From contig NC_059393.1 of the NCBI RefSeq assembly GCF_019703515.2, positions 14,867,001-14,931,000 on the forward strand: 64,000 nt of DNA, written 5' to 3'. Below, one piece after another: positions 1 through 11,680 of the stretch. Position 1 is the first letter of the stretch, and each line of letters begins with the position of its first letter. The notes under the pieces are model-generated. The model was not told where the DNA came from, did not search any database, and was given only the letters and a program-made list of their open reading frames with translations. A program made the position numbers and the translations under genes. The stretch comes from Myxocyprinus asiaticus (lineage: Eukaryota; Chordata; Actinopteri; Cypriniformes; Catostomidae).

Positions 1-635
1 AACTCCCATTGTATTGAAATCAGCAGACGGGATATTACCATAGAAGAAAGAAAGACTATCCCTTAATTTTACCTTGCCAGCCAAATCATTGTGAATATAT
101 TGTGAATTTGCAATATGCTGCCCAACCCTACTTGGGATGTGTGTGTGTATTATTGAGTCAGAGAAGGACTGACAGTGATGACCCTCTGCCAGAGGGGAAG
201 TGCTGGGAGCCAGAGTCCTGCTAGTATGCTTCAACATCAGCACTGACCCTCCCTGTCACTTTGACTGAGGAACTGAAGGCCGAGGATCTCCCGCAGATAC
301 GTGCACGCATGCGTGATGCATGCATGTGCACACACACACACACACACAGCCTGTCTTGCTCCAGGGTGAGTCAGTAGTAGAACTATGAGTCACATATATG
401 GGTCTATGAATCATGGGCCTCTCAGTGAAGCTCTGCTCCACAGGAAGCACTTTCACCCTTTCACGCTACTATCAATATGCACTCTCCTGCGGTGACTCAA
501 AGAGCAGGAGTCCACAGTGCAGTAGCATGTGTGTAAACACATGAAACCAAGGAGGTTTATAATACCTGGTGAGAGGTATCCATTGGCATTCCCATTCATC
601 TCAGTGACAGTTGCTCGGCTGGTTACTCAGAGCAA
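1..635. other. Unique intronic sequence with a (CA)n tract
   Basis: No gene or recognised mobile element. A short (CA)n microsatellite lies at about 327-348. Confidence 0.5.
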
Positions 636-786
636 GGTCATAAACAGTTTAAGCAAAAACCGATCGGCACATGTAGATTTTTGTCCATTACCCCGGTTTC
701 ACGTTGCATGTAAACAGCTTTACTGGCATTCTTACTGGTTTATCCAATTAGCACAAGTGTTGTGCTCATGTCTGTTTACATTTCAA
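636..786 (-). repeat. Unnamed dispersed repeat, copy 1 (partner at 36056-36212)
   Basis: The reverse complement of this block aligns by eye over about 150 bases with 36056-36212. Shared words in order include taagaatgcc, cggggtaatg, gtttttgctt and aaactgtttatgacc. I do not recognise the family. The two copies lie in opposite orientation 35 kb apart. The shared atgtaaac near one end suggests a miniature element, but terminal inverted repeats were not resolved. Confidence 0.6.
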
Positions 787-947
787 TGAGTAATCAGATG
801 ATTTCAAATCTCAGGTCATTTATTACGATGTATGTTTTTTTTAATACGCTGATTTGTGGTAGTTTTCAGCGTGTTGCTGTGCATGTATACACACTCATTG
901 TATTAAAAAATGGAAAAGTATGGCATGTTTGTTTTTATAGCTTATAT

Positions 948-1206
948 CAGGGGTCGGCAACCTTTTTGATATCAAGTGACATTTTATTTTCCTGGTTAAT
1001 GGCTATGACAATTCAGCCTCCCATTCAGCTCATGAAAACACACTGCATGATCATGAGGAAGGATTACATCAAGATGTACATTGGAATGCTGGTGCAGAAT
1101 TTATATAAATAAATTAGTCTACTCCTCTCTCGCCGTTGCTGGTGTGCCAGTGATTACCTCTCAATGTGCCAATACTGGCACGTGTGCCATAGGTTGCCAA
1201 ACCCTG
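948..1206. mobile_element. hAT-type miniature element with perfect 8-bp target duplication
   Basis: The block starts CAGGGGTCGGCAACC and ends GGTTGCCAAACCCTG, terminal inverted repeats matching at 13 of 15 positions. It is flanked by a perfect 8-bp direct repeat gcttatat (940-947 and 1207-1214). The 8-bp duplication and CAGGGGTCGGCAA-type end are hallmarks of hAT (Charlie-like) elements. At 259 bp it carries no transposase and is a non-autonomous MITE. Confidence 0.9.
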
Positions 1207-1214
1207 GCTTATAT

Positions 1215-4200
1215 CATGGAACAAAGGAAAGGCATGTCAAAAGAGACCCACATATTGTACATACACATGAAAAGCAGCAATAGCAAGAAACACTGACACA
1301 CATAGTCGGAATGAGTTTGACAAAGCAAATAACATCCATTCAGGGGCTTTCATGCCTGTCCGCCATTCCGCTATCTTAGGCTCCTGGGCTGTGCGCAGAA
1401 ATCTCTCTATCTCTTTTCTGGGCTCGGAGCCTCACGCTGCGGTGATGGTATATCTTCAGCATGTCCTGACGTGACGAGCCGGTTGGATGGCGGTCTGACG
1501 GATAAGGGGGCCACACACTGTGAGCCCAATCCACCATCCCTCCTCTGCCCACCCCTCATCCTTCCAGGCTTGGTATTGCTCCACATCACCACAGCCAACC
1601 AATGGGGAAAAACTTTCTGAAATGCCTGTTAGAAAAACTAAACCACTGCTTTGAGAGAGATAATGGTCAAGGTCATTTCGAAACCCAGCAGGACTTTTTA
1701 ACGACTTTTTAGGGCGATGTGTTTGCTCTTATGGGCCTTTACGCATTGCAATTCATCAACTTTGTACATAAGATAAACAAGTTGGCGTTCCTTTTAGATG
1801 GAGTTTTGCCCAATTTGTCACTAATTGGTGGGTTAGCATGACCTTGCTGGTAGATGCAGGAATTAACCATATGGTGCCAAAAGCATGTTTCCTCATTGAC
1901 GGCCATTCAAAAATAACATATTCTGACAAAATACTTTTTTTTCCCCAAGCAACATATGAAGTCTTTCATTATATTACAGTGGATGTTTTACCTGTGATTT
2001 TGAAGGGAAATTGACTTTTCCCTATTTGTTATTCACATGGCACGTGGTGCCAGAACTAAGGGCCCATAGCAGCCTTCAGATTGTGTACTTCCGAGGATTT
2101 CTGCACCAGACGAGCACTGCTATAGAGACAAATTGAGATGCTAACAGATTGCTATCTCCAGGTATTTTACAACCCCTTGGGCTTGCCAGTATTGTGTATG
2201 TTTTTGTTTTTGTGTCCACTTTTGCACACATGCACAATAGCCATGCATGACTGGTGGAGCCCTGTGGTATATTAGGTCCATGCAGCGCTATTAGATTGCA
2301 CAGCGGCTGCTGATTTACATTGCCTGTCATGGAAGGGGGCGTTTTTTTTTGTAGTGCCATCTTTTTATCAGAATAACCTGGACCCCTCCTGGAAAAAGGC
2401 ATTAAAACAAAAGGCTGGATGGAGGGATGAGGAGAATGATGACAAGATAAATGAAAGGGTTAGAGCAGGGTCTCATTTTATTTACGCTCTGAGGAAAGCC
2501 AAGGGGGAATTAGAAAATTAGCTGTGGAGAAACCCCCCACAAATGGCACAGGAAGATTTAGCAGTGTTGCGCCTGACTTAAGGGCTTGCTCCCCCCCCCC
2601 ACACCCCCACATTTTTGGTTAGTCCAATGGAGCCCTTTCACTATGTCAAGAACGGGAGATTACTTTCCCTGCTCTTGCTACTTGGATAATAAAGTACTAA
2701 TACTAGCAAGCATGCTGCTGCTTCACATTCTGTATTATCCTGAAGCACTAATACAGAAATGCTACATACGTAGTTAACACTGCTTTGCCAACAAAAAATA
2801 TTCTGACAAACTGTTCTACTTTTGAAGCCCAACAGTTGCCATTGTGGATGTAAACATGTGAAGAGAAGATTAATGAAAAGTTGTACTGCTCTTGAAAGGA
2901 AATTCAAGAAATCAATGCACAAAGCAATTCCTTCATCTTTCTCCCATTGGTTTTATTGCTTTGGACTCAGCTGGCCTGGTCCGAGTTCCATTGCTGCATT
3001 AAATGTGATTAATTTATGCAGTTGTTACACTGCTCTGGTCACCATTTAGAAGAAAAGTCTGCTTGTCACATTAAAAGTGCAAGAAACACCAAAGAAAACT
3101 AGAACAGTAAGTAAAATGACATGTACAGCATCTTTAAACTTTCAGGAATGTTTCTACTGATTGTGGGGATAGATCACAATGGTTGACTTATAGTCCAAAA
3201 AAAATAAAAAAATAAAATATATATATATATGTGTGTGTTTAAGTTTTGATGTTTGTGGCGGTGTGCTTTAATTAGCGTCGCTTTGCTTTAGCTGTTTGAT
3301 AGTTTCCACTGTAAAAACCTCTTTGAAAAATTAGTCTTTAAATTAATCCAATTGAAAACACTAGGGCTACAGCCATAGATACATACAGAAGGACGTCTTT
3401 GGCCATTGGGTCATGTCTTGTGCTTTTTATTGAGCATCTCACCATTAGTTTTGCATTTTTAAGACAGCATGTCCAATTAAAAACAGTCCAACTTTTTAAA
3501 ACATGCCTTGAGACACCTGCGTTCTGTTCTATTCCATTTCTTCTTTGGTTTAGCTGTTTTTGAATGCAAGAACATTATGGAAACACCCTGCAAGAAACTC
3601 ATCTGTCAGAGTCAAATGAACTGAATCCAACCTAATTATATAGAGTCGACTAGTTGGTCAAGCAACACACTGACTATCTTGACAATATGTCTCTTTGCAC
3701 ATCCCAAAATGATAGTAGCCATAAGGAACTCAAATGACTGGAAAAGCCTGAACAGATAAAGTGTAGTTGCCATCGGATTTTCAGGAACAACAACATACCT
3801 TTTTGTCCTGTGATCTTTAATTCAGTTTCCTGTCACATTTGTTAACACAAACTCCTGAGTTCAACTGCTTCTACGGCATAGATGTATTCCATCTCATTCT
3901 CTACTCCCTACCTTGCTGCTGCCAGCTTGCCAACAGAGAGCAAACGACCCAACCCCAGTGTTGAATAGATGTGACAGCATTACTCTCCATTACCTCCTTT
4001 GCTTATTGAGGGTTTTTTGGCTGCATATCCCTCCCAGCTCTTTGTTCTTTTATTAATTCTTATATAAATAACCTAGTCTCATATTATTCGAGTCTGTTAA
4101 GTCCTGATTGTGTTTTGAATCTTCCTTCCCAACAAATGTCAGATGAATTGATCGACATCAACACACCAAAATAACACAAAAGCAGGCATTGGAAGAGGTA

Positions 4201-4583
4201 TCCCTGAGCTCTGGTAAAAATAAAGGGCACCTGGATGTATATGTGTGCGCATTTGTGAGCTCATGTGTTATGGGGCAATTGAATAACCTACTCATTAACT
4301 CTCAACTCTGCAGTTCCAAGTTTTCATGGATTAATCAATGCTAACTTACTTTATCAGAGCCACTTATCTTCCCTATACAGAAATCCATGCTTGTCCCTGA
4401 CTGGCAAGTTGATAACAGGAAATATTTCATGTTGCCCATGTCCCCTACCACCCACCCCCACTTCTATTTATTCTCCTTTCTCTTCTGACCTCTGACTCCC
4501 TCAAGCTCCCTTAAACGTCCTTGGGAGCTGAGCATGTGCACATGTATGGTACATGTTTGCTTTAAAGTTGAATCCAGAGCAGA
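1215..4583. other. Mostly unique intronic sequence
   Basis: No gene is supported. Low-complexity points are a C-run near 2590-2600 and (TA)n(TG)n at about 3218-3238. The part at about 3440-3580 resembles the dispersed repeat with the gacagcatgtc core and is listed separately. Short open frames here show no recognisable domain. Confidence 0.5.
3440..3580 (+). repeat. Dispersed repeat with gacagcatgtc core, diverged copy
   Basis: Contains aagacagcatgtccaatt, then aacttttta..., then a cttgagacac block in the same order as the copies at 46315, 54590 and 60740. The family is unnamed here. The ends of this copy were not defined. Confidence 0.5.
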
Positions 4584-4591
4584 TAATAGTT

Positions 4592-4891
4592 CAGTGGTTC
4601 TCAATTCTGGTCTTGGAGTACCACAACCAATGGCGAAAGCTTGGGTAGGGACTATCTGTTTGTTTGACCAATGGCAGATGGGGGCAGTGTTCAGGAAAGC
4701 TGTTTGAAACTATAATTATTTTTTTTTTGCAATTCCGTTTGGTGACTCTAGTGGTGCAGAAACTACATACTTTAGCTTTAACTCACCTGATCCACTCATT
4801 AGTACAGGCTCCAAGACCTAAACTGGGTGTGTCAGATAAGAGAGACATCCAAAATGCTTCGGTTTTCCAGGACCAAGATTGAGAGCCACTG
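4592..4891. mobile_element. hAT-type miniature element (CAGTGGTTCTCAA ends)
   Basis: The left end CAGTGGTTCTCAATTCTGGT and the right end (read inverted) CAGTGGCTCTCAATCTTGGT form terminal inverted repeats. The flanks taatagtt (4584-4591) and tattagtt (4892-4899) match at 7 of 8 positions, as expected for an aged hAT target duplication. It is 300 bp, without a transposase. Confidence 0.85.
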
Positions 4892-4899
4892 TATTAGTT

Positions 4900-5996
4900 C
4901 CTTTCGTCCATTTATCTTCAATAATTTGTAATCATATCTCTGTTAGATGGGGGGTTAATGGACCTTGGCTAAGCTGCCCTGTTCTGCAGAACCCAAGCGA
5001 ACAAGGCGAACTCCAGTGCAGAGAAGTTACACAGGCATAGGCCTACAGTCTGGCCCCAGCACAGAGGGTCATTTTTGGGTTGACTGACAGACTGAATCCC
5101 TCTCTTCCACTCTCCATCTGGGTGAATATTGCCGTTTGATCTGGATTCTCCAGATCAATCACTGGAGACAGGCAGCTCCTCGACCAGTGGAGCAGAAGAG
5201 ACAGGCTGTTCACTCTCTCCCTCTACCTCCATTTCTCTCGGCAGCCCCGGGTGATGTCTCAGATGTGATGAACTATTTATTTATGCGTTTATTTATGTAT
5301 TTATTAAATGTGCTTGCTCAGCGATCGTACCGCCAAGCGTATCTCCAGGGAAAGCTGCGCTCTAGACAGCCCACTTTGACAAGTTATTTAATTTCGGTGG
5401 GGTCATAATAATGTAACCATTTGAGATGTTAACAACCACTTAGGCAAGGCCTCCTTTACCTCCTTCTCATCCCCCGTTCCCCTCCCTCCTTTCCGTTACC
5501 CTCTTTGTTGTCTAAAGTAATAACCTGCTTATTATGGGTTGTAAGAAATATCTACTAAGAGATTATGCTCGAAATAATAGGCGTGAAAGCACAAAGGTGA
5601 TAGAAAATGGACCGTCATAGCATCTGTAATTAGCCAAGGGAATTATGGACAACGCATCCCTAGAGAGGCTTCCGCGTATGACCCCCACTTAGCTCTAGGG
5701 CTGCCACAGTTGTGCTCAGAGCCACATTGAGTGTGTAATTAATGTATTTACTGTATGTACCACTGGCCGGGTCAGCTTCTCTTCAGTGTGAGGGCATTTA
5801 GGACTGGGAGCTTACTGGGGCAAGAGGTTACAGCTGCTCCAGTTTTCCACCCTCTCGCCCTTACACTCTCCACCCCCTTCCTCTTCACCTCTTGCTTATG
5901 TGATGTGTGTCATAACAGCCTCTCCATTAAAGCTGGTCTTGTTGTCAAAACATTGGTTCAATTTAATATAAATAATATTAGAAAACAGATACTGTA
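4900..5996. other. Unique intronic sequence
   Basis: No gene or known mobile element recognised. The stretch at about 5230-5660 is relatively mixed in composition and could hold conserved non-coding sequence, but nothing in a single sequence proves it. Confidence 0.45.
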
Positions 5997-6970
5997 GTTC
6001 CGATTCTAAATTCTGATTCAACAAGCCACGTTCAAAGCTGTTGTAAAATAACTATTTAAATATGTCGATTTAACACGTTAATTCAATGTGATTAATTTGA
6101 TAAAAAAATCATGTATTAAAAAAAATTATGCAATTAGTCATGTAATAAGGAAGATTCCTGAGAAATTCAAGTTTCAAGTTTTCTCCAGGGGGCAGTAAGC
6201 GAAACTTCAGCTTTATAGGCAATGCACAGCTTATACAGAGAACAAAACAACCCTTCAGCAGACAGCACAACACGAGGATACGTTCTTGCATTCAAAACAC
6301 AGCTTGATGGAGAGCAAATCCGAACTAATTGCTATTGACACCATGCAATTAATTCGATTCAACATTTTAATCGATTGACAGCCTTAAAAATAACTATTGC
6401 AAATCTTAAGTTCCGACTCTAAAGTCTAAATTGGATGAGCCACGTTCAAAGCCATTGTAAAATAACAAAACAGATAGTTTTGACAAATTCAGATTCAGAT
6501 TCAACGAGTGACGTTCTAAGCCACTGAAAAATAACTATTACAAAACGGATATTCCGACTCTAAATGCTGATTTGACAAGCCAAGTTTGAATCTGTTGTAA
6601 AATAATTATTTCAAAATATATATTTCTGACTCTAAATTCTGATTCTACGAGCCAAATTCAAAGCCGTTGTAAAATAGCGATTACAAAACGGATTGTTCTG
6701 ACTCTAAATTTTAATTCAACGAGCAACTTTCAAAACCATTGTCAAATAAAAATTTCAAAACTGATAGTGCTGACTCTAAGTTCTAATTTGATGTGCCACA
6801 TTCAAACCATTATAAAAATAACTATTAGAAAACGGATAGTTCCGACTCTAAATTCTGATATGACATTCTACGTTTGAAGCCATTGTAAAATAACTATTTG
6901 AAAATGGATAGTTCAGAATCTAAATTCTGATTCAACGAGCCACGTACATAGCCTTTGCAAAATTACTTTA
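5997..6970. repeat. 72-bp minisatellite, interrupted by an inserted element
   Basis: The word gactctaa or its variants starts at about 6556, 6628, 6700, 6772, 6844 and 6916, an exact spacing of 72 bases. An earlier copy at about 6415 sits two periods before 6556. Each unit has the order: gattcaacgagccac, ttcaaagcc, ttgtaaaataac, then gactctaa. The array starts near 5997 and is broken at about 6069-6391 by a different sequence with its own inverted ends. Confidence 0.85.
6069..6391. mobile_element. Miniature DNA element (CTGTCAATCGATT-type end) inside the minisatellite
   Basis: The right end, read inverted, begins ggctgtcaatcgattaaaa. The left end (tgtcgatttaacacgttaat) is a related but worn inverted copy. 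Many fish and mammal hAT-like miniature elements start this way. The minisatellite phrase ataactatt occurs on both sides. No target duplication could be assigned. Confidence 0.6.
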
Positions 6971-7059
6971 TACATTCTGCACTTTATACAGAGTCTAAAC
7001 GTTCTGCCCTACATCTCGTTTTGTGTTCAAACGGGGTTAGAACTACATGATGGTGATTA

Positions 7060-7102
7060 AATTATGACAGAATTCTCATTTTTGAGCGAACTATCCCTTT
7101 AA
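7060..7102. repeat. Right end of the TTTAAAGGGATAGTTCACCC miniature-element family
   Basis: Reads ...tgacagaattctcattttt, then gcgaactatccctttaa, the inverted form of the family left end. No matching left end was paired with it nearby. Confidence 0.6.
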
Positions 7103-8700
7103 CATCTTATCTCAATGCAAGTACCGCAGCGTGCGAGGGCTGATTGCATCGTTTAATGCGTAGATAGTTACGCAGACTTTCTCTCTGGCTCCTTTGGTCT
7201 TCACGGCGCCGTTTGCAAATCGTGATGGAGAATGTTAAAAGTGCTGAGTGCTTTGTCTGATCGGCTAAGTGAAATACATTTGGAGCAAATGAGTCAGGAG
7301 AAGGAGTGATTGAAATAGCGCTGGAACTTTCCATGAGAGAGGAGCTGGTTTCTCCAAAGAAGTGTGTGGGCTGAGGCAGATGGAGGTGAGGGTCTAATCC
7401 CCTCACACCCGCCTCCACACACACACACTCCGCCACAGGAACATTGAAGGGCGAATGTTTGAATCATTTAAAACTCAAGGGAACCGGATCTGTTCCAGTG
7501 GCCAATGGCATGCTAGAGATAAATGCACGGCAATGACCCGCAGTGCTGCTTATTTAACAGACAGAAGAGGAAGAGTCCAGAGACATGGAGATATAGAAAG
7601 TGATGAAAGGATTGAGGGAGAGATATAGAGATGGGAGTGATAAAGATGGATGGAATTGCGAGGACTGATCTTTATCGTGCCGGGTTTACTGGTACTGAAG
7701 GAGTAGTTAATTGGGGTTGGGGGTGATTTCCCCACCTGTCTCCAACCTTTTTATGTCCGTAGTAACTTTTATGCATGAAAAGTCAAACTGTAAAGTGAAA
7801 ATGCACCAGCTTGATGAAAGAAAAATCCGAATGGAATGTCAGATGAGTCGTAAGTCAGAAAAGATCACTGCATGCTGCTAACATGCTTTGTGGGACCCTC
7901 TAGCCTAGTCCTTGAAGATATGACCCTGCTTCCTAAAGATAGGCACGCTGCCCAAAGCTTGGGAGATTCTGATGATATAGAGGTCCCTTATTTAATCAAC
8001 TGGCAGCCTTTATTGGGTGTTTGTTACCCTCCTTTGACCTGTGGGACTATTAAATGTCACTCCCCTTTAAGTGAAAATGAGAGACAACTTTGCCCAACTT
8101 TGCTTCACCTTTAAAGGTCAGGTATTGTCATTGCAACAATTACCCCCCCAACCCCCCAACCAATCTGTGTCAGCTTCCTTTTGGTTTCCCACTTGTTTTC
8201 ACCTCTCTCCATCTTTCTCTCTCTTGCCAACCTTCTCACCATTGCTTTTCCTTACAGATTACAGGATGTTTTTCTTAAATGTTTAGCCTCCGATATGGTG
8301 GCTGACGTTTTTATTAAAAGTACTCATTGCAAACGTGGGGCTTAAGTGAAGTGGTGCAACAGGCAGGCAGGAGAGATGTAAATGCTCCTGCCCCCCACCT
8401 CCTGTCCAACACCACAGCCCATTGATGAGAATTAATGCAGCGGCCGATATGCAGAGAGGGAGGTGGGAGAAACGTGGAGGATTTGAACTTGAGCTTTCCA
8501 GTCACGGCACAGCAATTTATTAGAATCTGTTTGCTTGGCCCTGAAGTCTTCATTCCCCAACCCTGACGGAACGAGAGAGAGGGAGGCTGGAGGTGGGAAG
8601 AGTGGAGGAGAGGAGGGGCCCGAAGCTGCTGGCGATCCAAATGAAGACAGAGTCAGCACAACCTGACTCTGGGGGATTGGAGCCATTCTGGGAGTCAGGC
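7103..8700. other. Unique intronic sequence
   Basis: No gene or mobile element recognised. Open frames on the minus strand (about 8314-8794) are proline/serine-rich translations of T/C-rich DNA without a domain. Confidence 0.45.
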
Positions 8701-8715
8701 AACTTGATGCTTCTG

Positions 8716-8736
8716 TTTTTTTTTTTTTTTTTTTTT
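8716..8736. repeat. Poly-T tract
   Basis: About 21 consecutive T. Confidence 0.9.
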
Positions 8737-8835
8737 GCATGTTTGTTGTTTTTTCTCTTTCTTTTTTAAAGTAAACTAAAACAGCATTTTGCAATCTATT
8801 TTTCTTCCATAATTTGGTAAAGGTACATGTTTTGT

Positions 8836-8917
8836 CAGTTTATGTTTTCTCTGGGAATCAAACCCATGTCCTTGGTGTTGTTGACAGTATGCTCTACCAA
8901 CTGAACTAAGGAAGCCC
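8836..8917 (-). repeat. tRNA-derived SINE head fragment
   Basis: Read on the minus strand it gives tagttcagttggtagagca, a tRNA-like A box, and then gggtttgattcccag, a B box. The fragment lacks the rest of the SINE. It is not a tRNA gene: there is no closed acceptor stem or T-arm/3' end set. Confidence 0.7.
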
Positions 8918-9280
8918 TCCAAATGAAACAGGATATTAATTCAAAATAAATAAATAATGTAGCTTTCTTTTTCTTTTTTCTTTTTTCTTTTTTGTACTTG
9001 ATTTAAACTACCAGGATTTATTAGGATCATGAGAAGTGGTCACTATGTAACAGGTGATTGGAGCGTAGGGGTTGAAAAAAAGAGGCCTTGATGACATCAG
9101 CTGAAAAGAAAAGACATTTTAAGTGCAGAGCAAGTTATTTTATTTTGATGAAGGATATCAGAGCCAAATATTTTCTCTGGGATAATGTGCACAGATAAAT
9201 CAATCAAAATAAGGTCAGCATCATGTTTTACATTTTAAATTTACAAGGTAAATTGATCAATTTTATATTTCAATTTAAAT

Positions 9281-9288
9281 ATTTATTA

Positions 9289-9330
<42 letters not shown>
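9281..9330. repeat. (ATT)n microsatellite
   Basis: About 16 units of ATT with one G interruption. Confidence 0.95.
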
Positions 9331-9331
<1 letters not shown>

Positions 9332-9381
9332 TACAATATTAATATTTAAAATAAATGTTCAATTTAATATTTTAATTTAAC

Positions 9382-10607
9382 AAACACTGGTGGCCAAAAA
9401 TTTGGAATAATGTTCAGATTTAACTCTTATGGAAAGAAATTGGTACTTTTATTCACCAAAGTGGCATTCAACTGATCACAATGTATAGTCAGGACATTAA
9501 TAACTTGAAAAATTACTATTACAATTTGACAAACAAAATCAGAATTTAAACTACTTCTCATAAAAAAATCCTCCATGTGCAGCAATGACAGCTTTGCAGT
9601 TCTTGGCATTCCAGCTGTCAGTTTGTCCAGACACTCAGGTGACATTTCACCCCACACTTCCTGTAGCACTTGCCATAGATGTGACTGTCCTGTCAGGTAC
9701 TTCTCACGCACCTTACAGTCTAGCTGATCCCACAAAAGCTCAATGGGATTAAGATCCATAACACTCTTTTCCAATTATCTGTTGTCCAATGTCTGTGTTT
9801 CTTTGCCCACTCTATCCTTTTCTTTTTGATTTTCTGTTTCAAAAGTGGCTTTTTCTTTGCAATTCTTCCCATAAGGCCTGCACCCCTGAGTCTTCTCTTT
9901 ACTGTTGTACATGAAACTGGTGTTGAGCGGGTAGAATTCAATGAAGCTGTCAGCTGAGGACATGTGAGGTGTCTATTTCTCAAACATGAGACTCTGATGT
10001 ACTTATCCTCTTGTTCAGTTGTACATCTGGCCTTCCACATCTCTTTCTGTCCTTGTTAGAGCCAGTTGTCCTTTGTCTTTGAAGACTGTAGTGTACACCT
10101 TTGTATGAAATCTTCAGTTTTTTTGGCAATTTCAAGCATTGTATAGCCTTCATTCCTCAAAACAACGATTGACTGATGAGTTTCTAGAGAAAGCTGTTTC
10201 TTTTTTGCCATTATTGACCTAATATTGACCTAAAGACATGTCAGTCTGTTGCATACTGTGGCAACTCAAAAACAAACACAAAGACAATGTTAAGCTTCAT
10301 TTAACGAACCAAATAGCTTTCAGCTGTGTTTGATATAATGGCAAGTGATTTTCTAGTACCAAATTAGCAATTTAGCATGATTACTTAAGGATAAGGTGTT
10401 GGAGTGATGGCTGCTGGAAATGGGGCCTGTCTAGATTTGATCAAAAATGACTTTTTTCAAATAGTGATGGTGCTGTTTTTTTACATCAGTAATGTCCTGA
10501 CTATACTTTGTGATCAGTTGAAAGCCACTTTGGTGAATTAAAGTACCAATTTACTTCCGAAACAGCAAAATCTGTACAGCATTCCAAACTTTTGGCCGCC
10601 AGTGTTT
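9382..10607 (-). mobile_element. Tc1/mariner-like element, internally deleted
   Basis: The ends are inverted: aaacactggtggccaaaaat on the left and ...ttggccgccagtgttt on the right. This CACTGGCGGCCAAAAGTTTGG type end is common among vertebrate Tc1-like elements. The element carries a broken transposase on the minus strand. At 1.2 kb it is shorter than the usual 1.6 kb, in agreement with the internal deletion. TA flanks are not clean on the left. Confidence 0.85.
9427..10211 (-). pseudogene. Tc1-like transposase remnant lacking the first two catalytic aspartates
   Basis: Tc1 transposases cut and paste the element through an N-terminal paired-like DNA-binding domain and a DDE catalytic domain. 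Here a start (MAKKKQLS) lies at 10211. The DNA-binding part continues to about 9775 in at least two frames, with WKRVLW where the catalytic domain should begin. The sequence then jumps directly to DLNPIELLW, which holds the catalytic Glu. The intervening 90 or so residues, with both Asp positions, are missing. The C-terminal part (KLTAGMPRT...) follows to about 9540. The frame changes at the junction near 9760. It cannot encode an active enzyme. Confidence 0.85.
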
Positions 10608-10731
10608 ATAATTTCCCCAATTCTGTACCAAATGGTGCTTCTTCATTCATATTCCTTTATCAATAAACATGGTATACTAAAGGTCTCAGGTAGTAACACT
10701 ATGGTACTTTGATATACGTATACTGTGGCAC

Positions 10732-10821
10732 TGAATGAATACCCAATATATAGCATTGTTTTTACATGGAACTCCAAAATACCATGGCTGTACCATAATA
10801 TATATCCAATAAAAAAATTAA

Positions 10822-10896
<75 letters not shown>

Positions 10897-10954
10897 AGCC
10901 ATGGTATTTTGGAGTTCCATGTAAAAACAATGCTATATATTGGGTATTCATTCA
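10732..10954. repeat. Long palindrome: 62-bp arms around a (TA)n loop
   Basis: Bases 10732-10793 (tgaatgaataccca ... ccatggctgtac) are the exact reverse complement of 10893-10954 (gtacagccatgg ... attcattca). The 99-base spacer is mostly (TA)n (about 10826-10892). The arms end in the same atggtac-type words that fill the 33-34.7 kb array. It could form a long hairpin, or be the core of a palindromic miniature element. Confidence 0.9.
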
Positions 10955-11055
10955 GATATATAATGTATATATATATATATATATATAGTATTACCATGGT
11001 ACATGTAAAAAAAAAAAAAAAAAAGTTATTAGCATGGTACCAAAAAAAAAAAAAC
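10955..11055. repeat. Low-complexity (TA)n, poly-A and atggtac words
   Basis: (TA)n at about 10965-10987, then accatggtacatgt, an A-run, catggtacc and a second A-run. It is related in sequence to the array at 33.9-34.7 kb. Confidence 0.7.
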
Positions 11056-11289
11056 AATGTAAAAAAGTGTTTGGACAGAATAATGGCCTTAGGCCCTTCA
11101 TTCATTGATTTCAAACAGCTGCACAAGGTTATACAAAATATGTTGTGGGTACAAATTCCTGTGAATTTCTGAGAAGCAGCAGCCTCGTAATTCTGAAGGC
11201 CAAGGTGTCCCCTGAGGTAGTCTTGTCTCCGCCAGATTGAAAATTCCTTTCAAGTACCTGCTGTCAAAGGTTAAGTGTTTAGTTTTGAC

Positions 11290-11649
11290 TAAGGATGGAA
11301 TGATACCTTTTTTTTCTCTTCTGATCTGATTCCGATACCTATATTATCCATTTCTGCCGATCCCAATCCGATACCAGTGTTGTTTTTTTCTTAATGAGTT
11401 TAGAACATCTATAACTCACTGTGTGGAACTGATTGGGAGCACTCTTTGTGTAAAGAAACAAAAACCTGTAACAATACATTATTTCATTATAAAATAGGAA
11501 AACAAAAAACAATTACATAAGAGCATGTGCAAAACCTTATTGTGAACTAGTCTGTTGGATGCAGCTGCAAAAAAAAAAAAAAAAAAAAAAAAGAAGCCAG
11601 TTCTCTTTACACATTTTAACTTGTATCTAGACATGTAAATGGTTTCAGA

Positions 11650-11680
<31 letters not shown>

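Noticed and set aside
8314..8794. Two overlapping minus-strand frames of 108 and 120 codons
   Set aside because: They are Ser/Pro/Lys-rich translations of T/C-rich and poly-T DNA without a domain.
8836..8917. tRNA gene on the minus strand
   Set aside because: Only A- and B-box similarity is present without a complete cloverleaf; it matches SINE heads elsewhere in the window. The same holds for 19193, 21062 and 63503.
10643..11126. Tyr/Ile-rich frames on both strands
   Set aside because: They are translations of (TA)n and of the palindrome, which gives nearly the same peptide on both strands.
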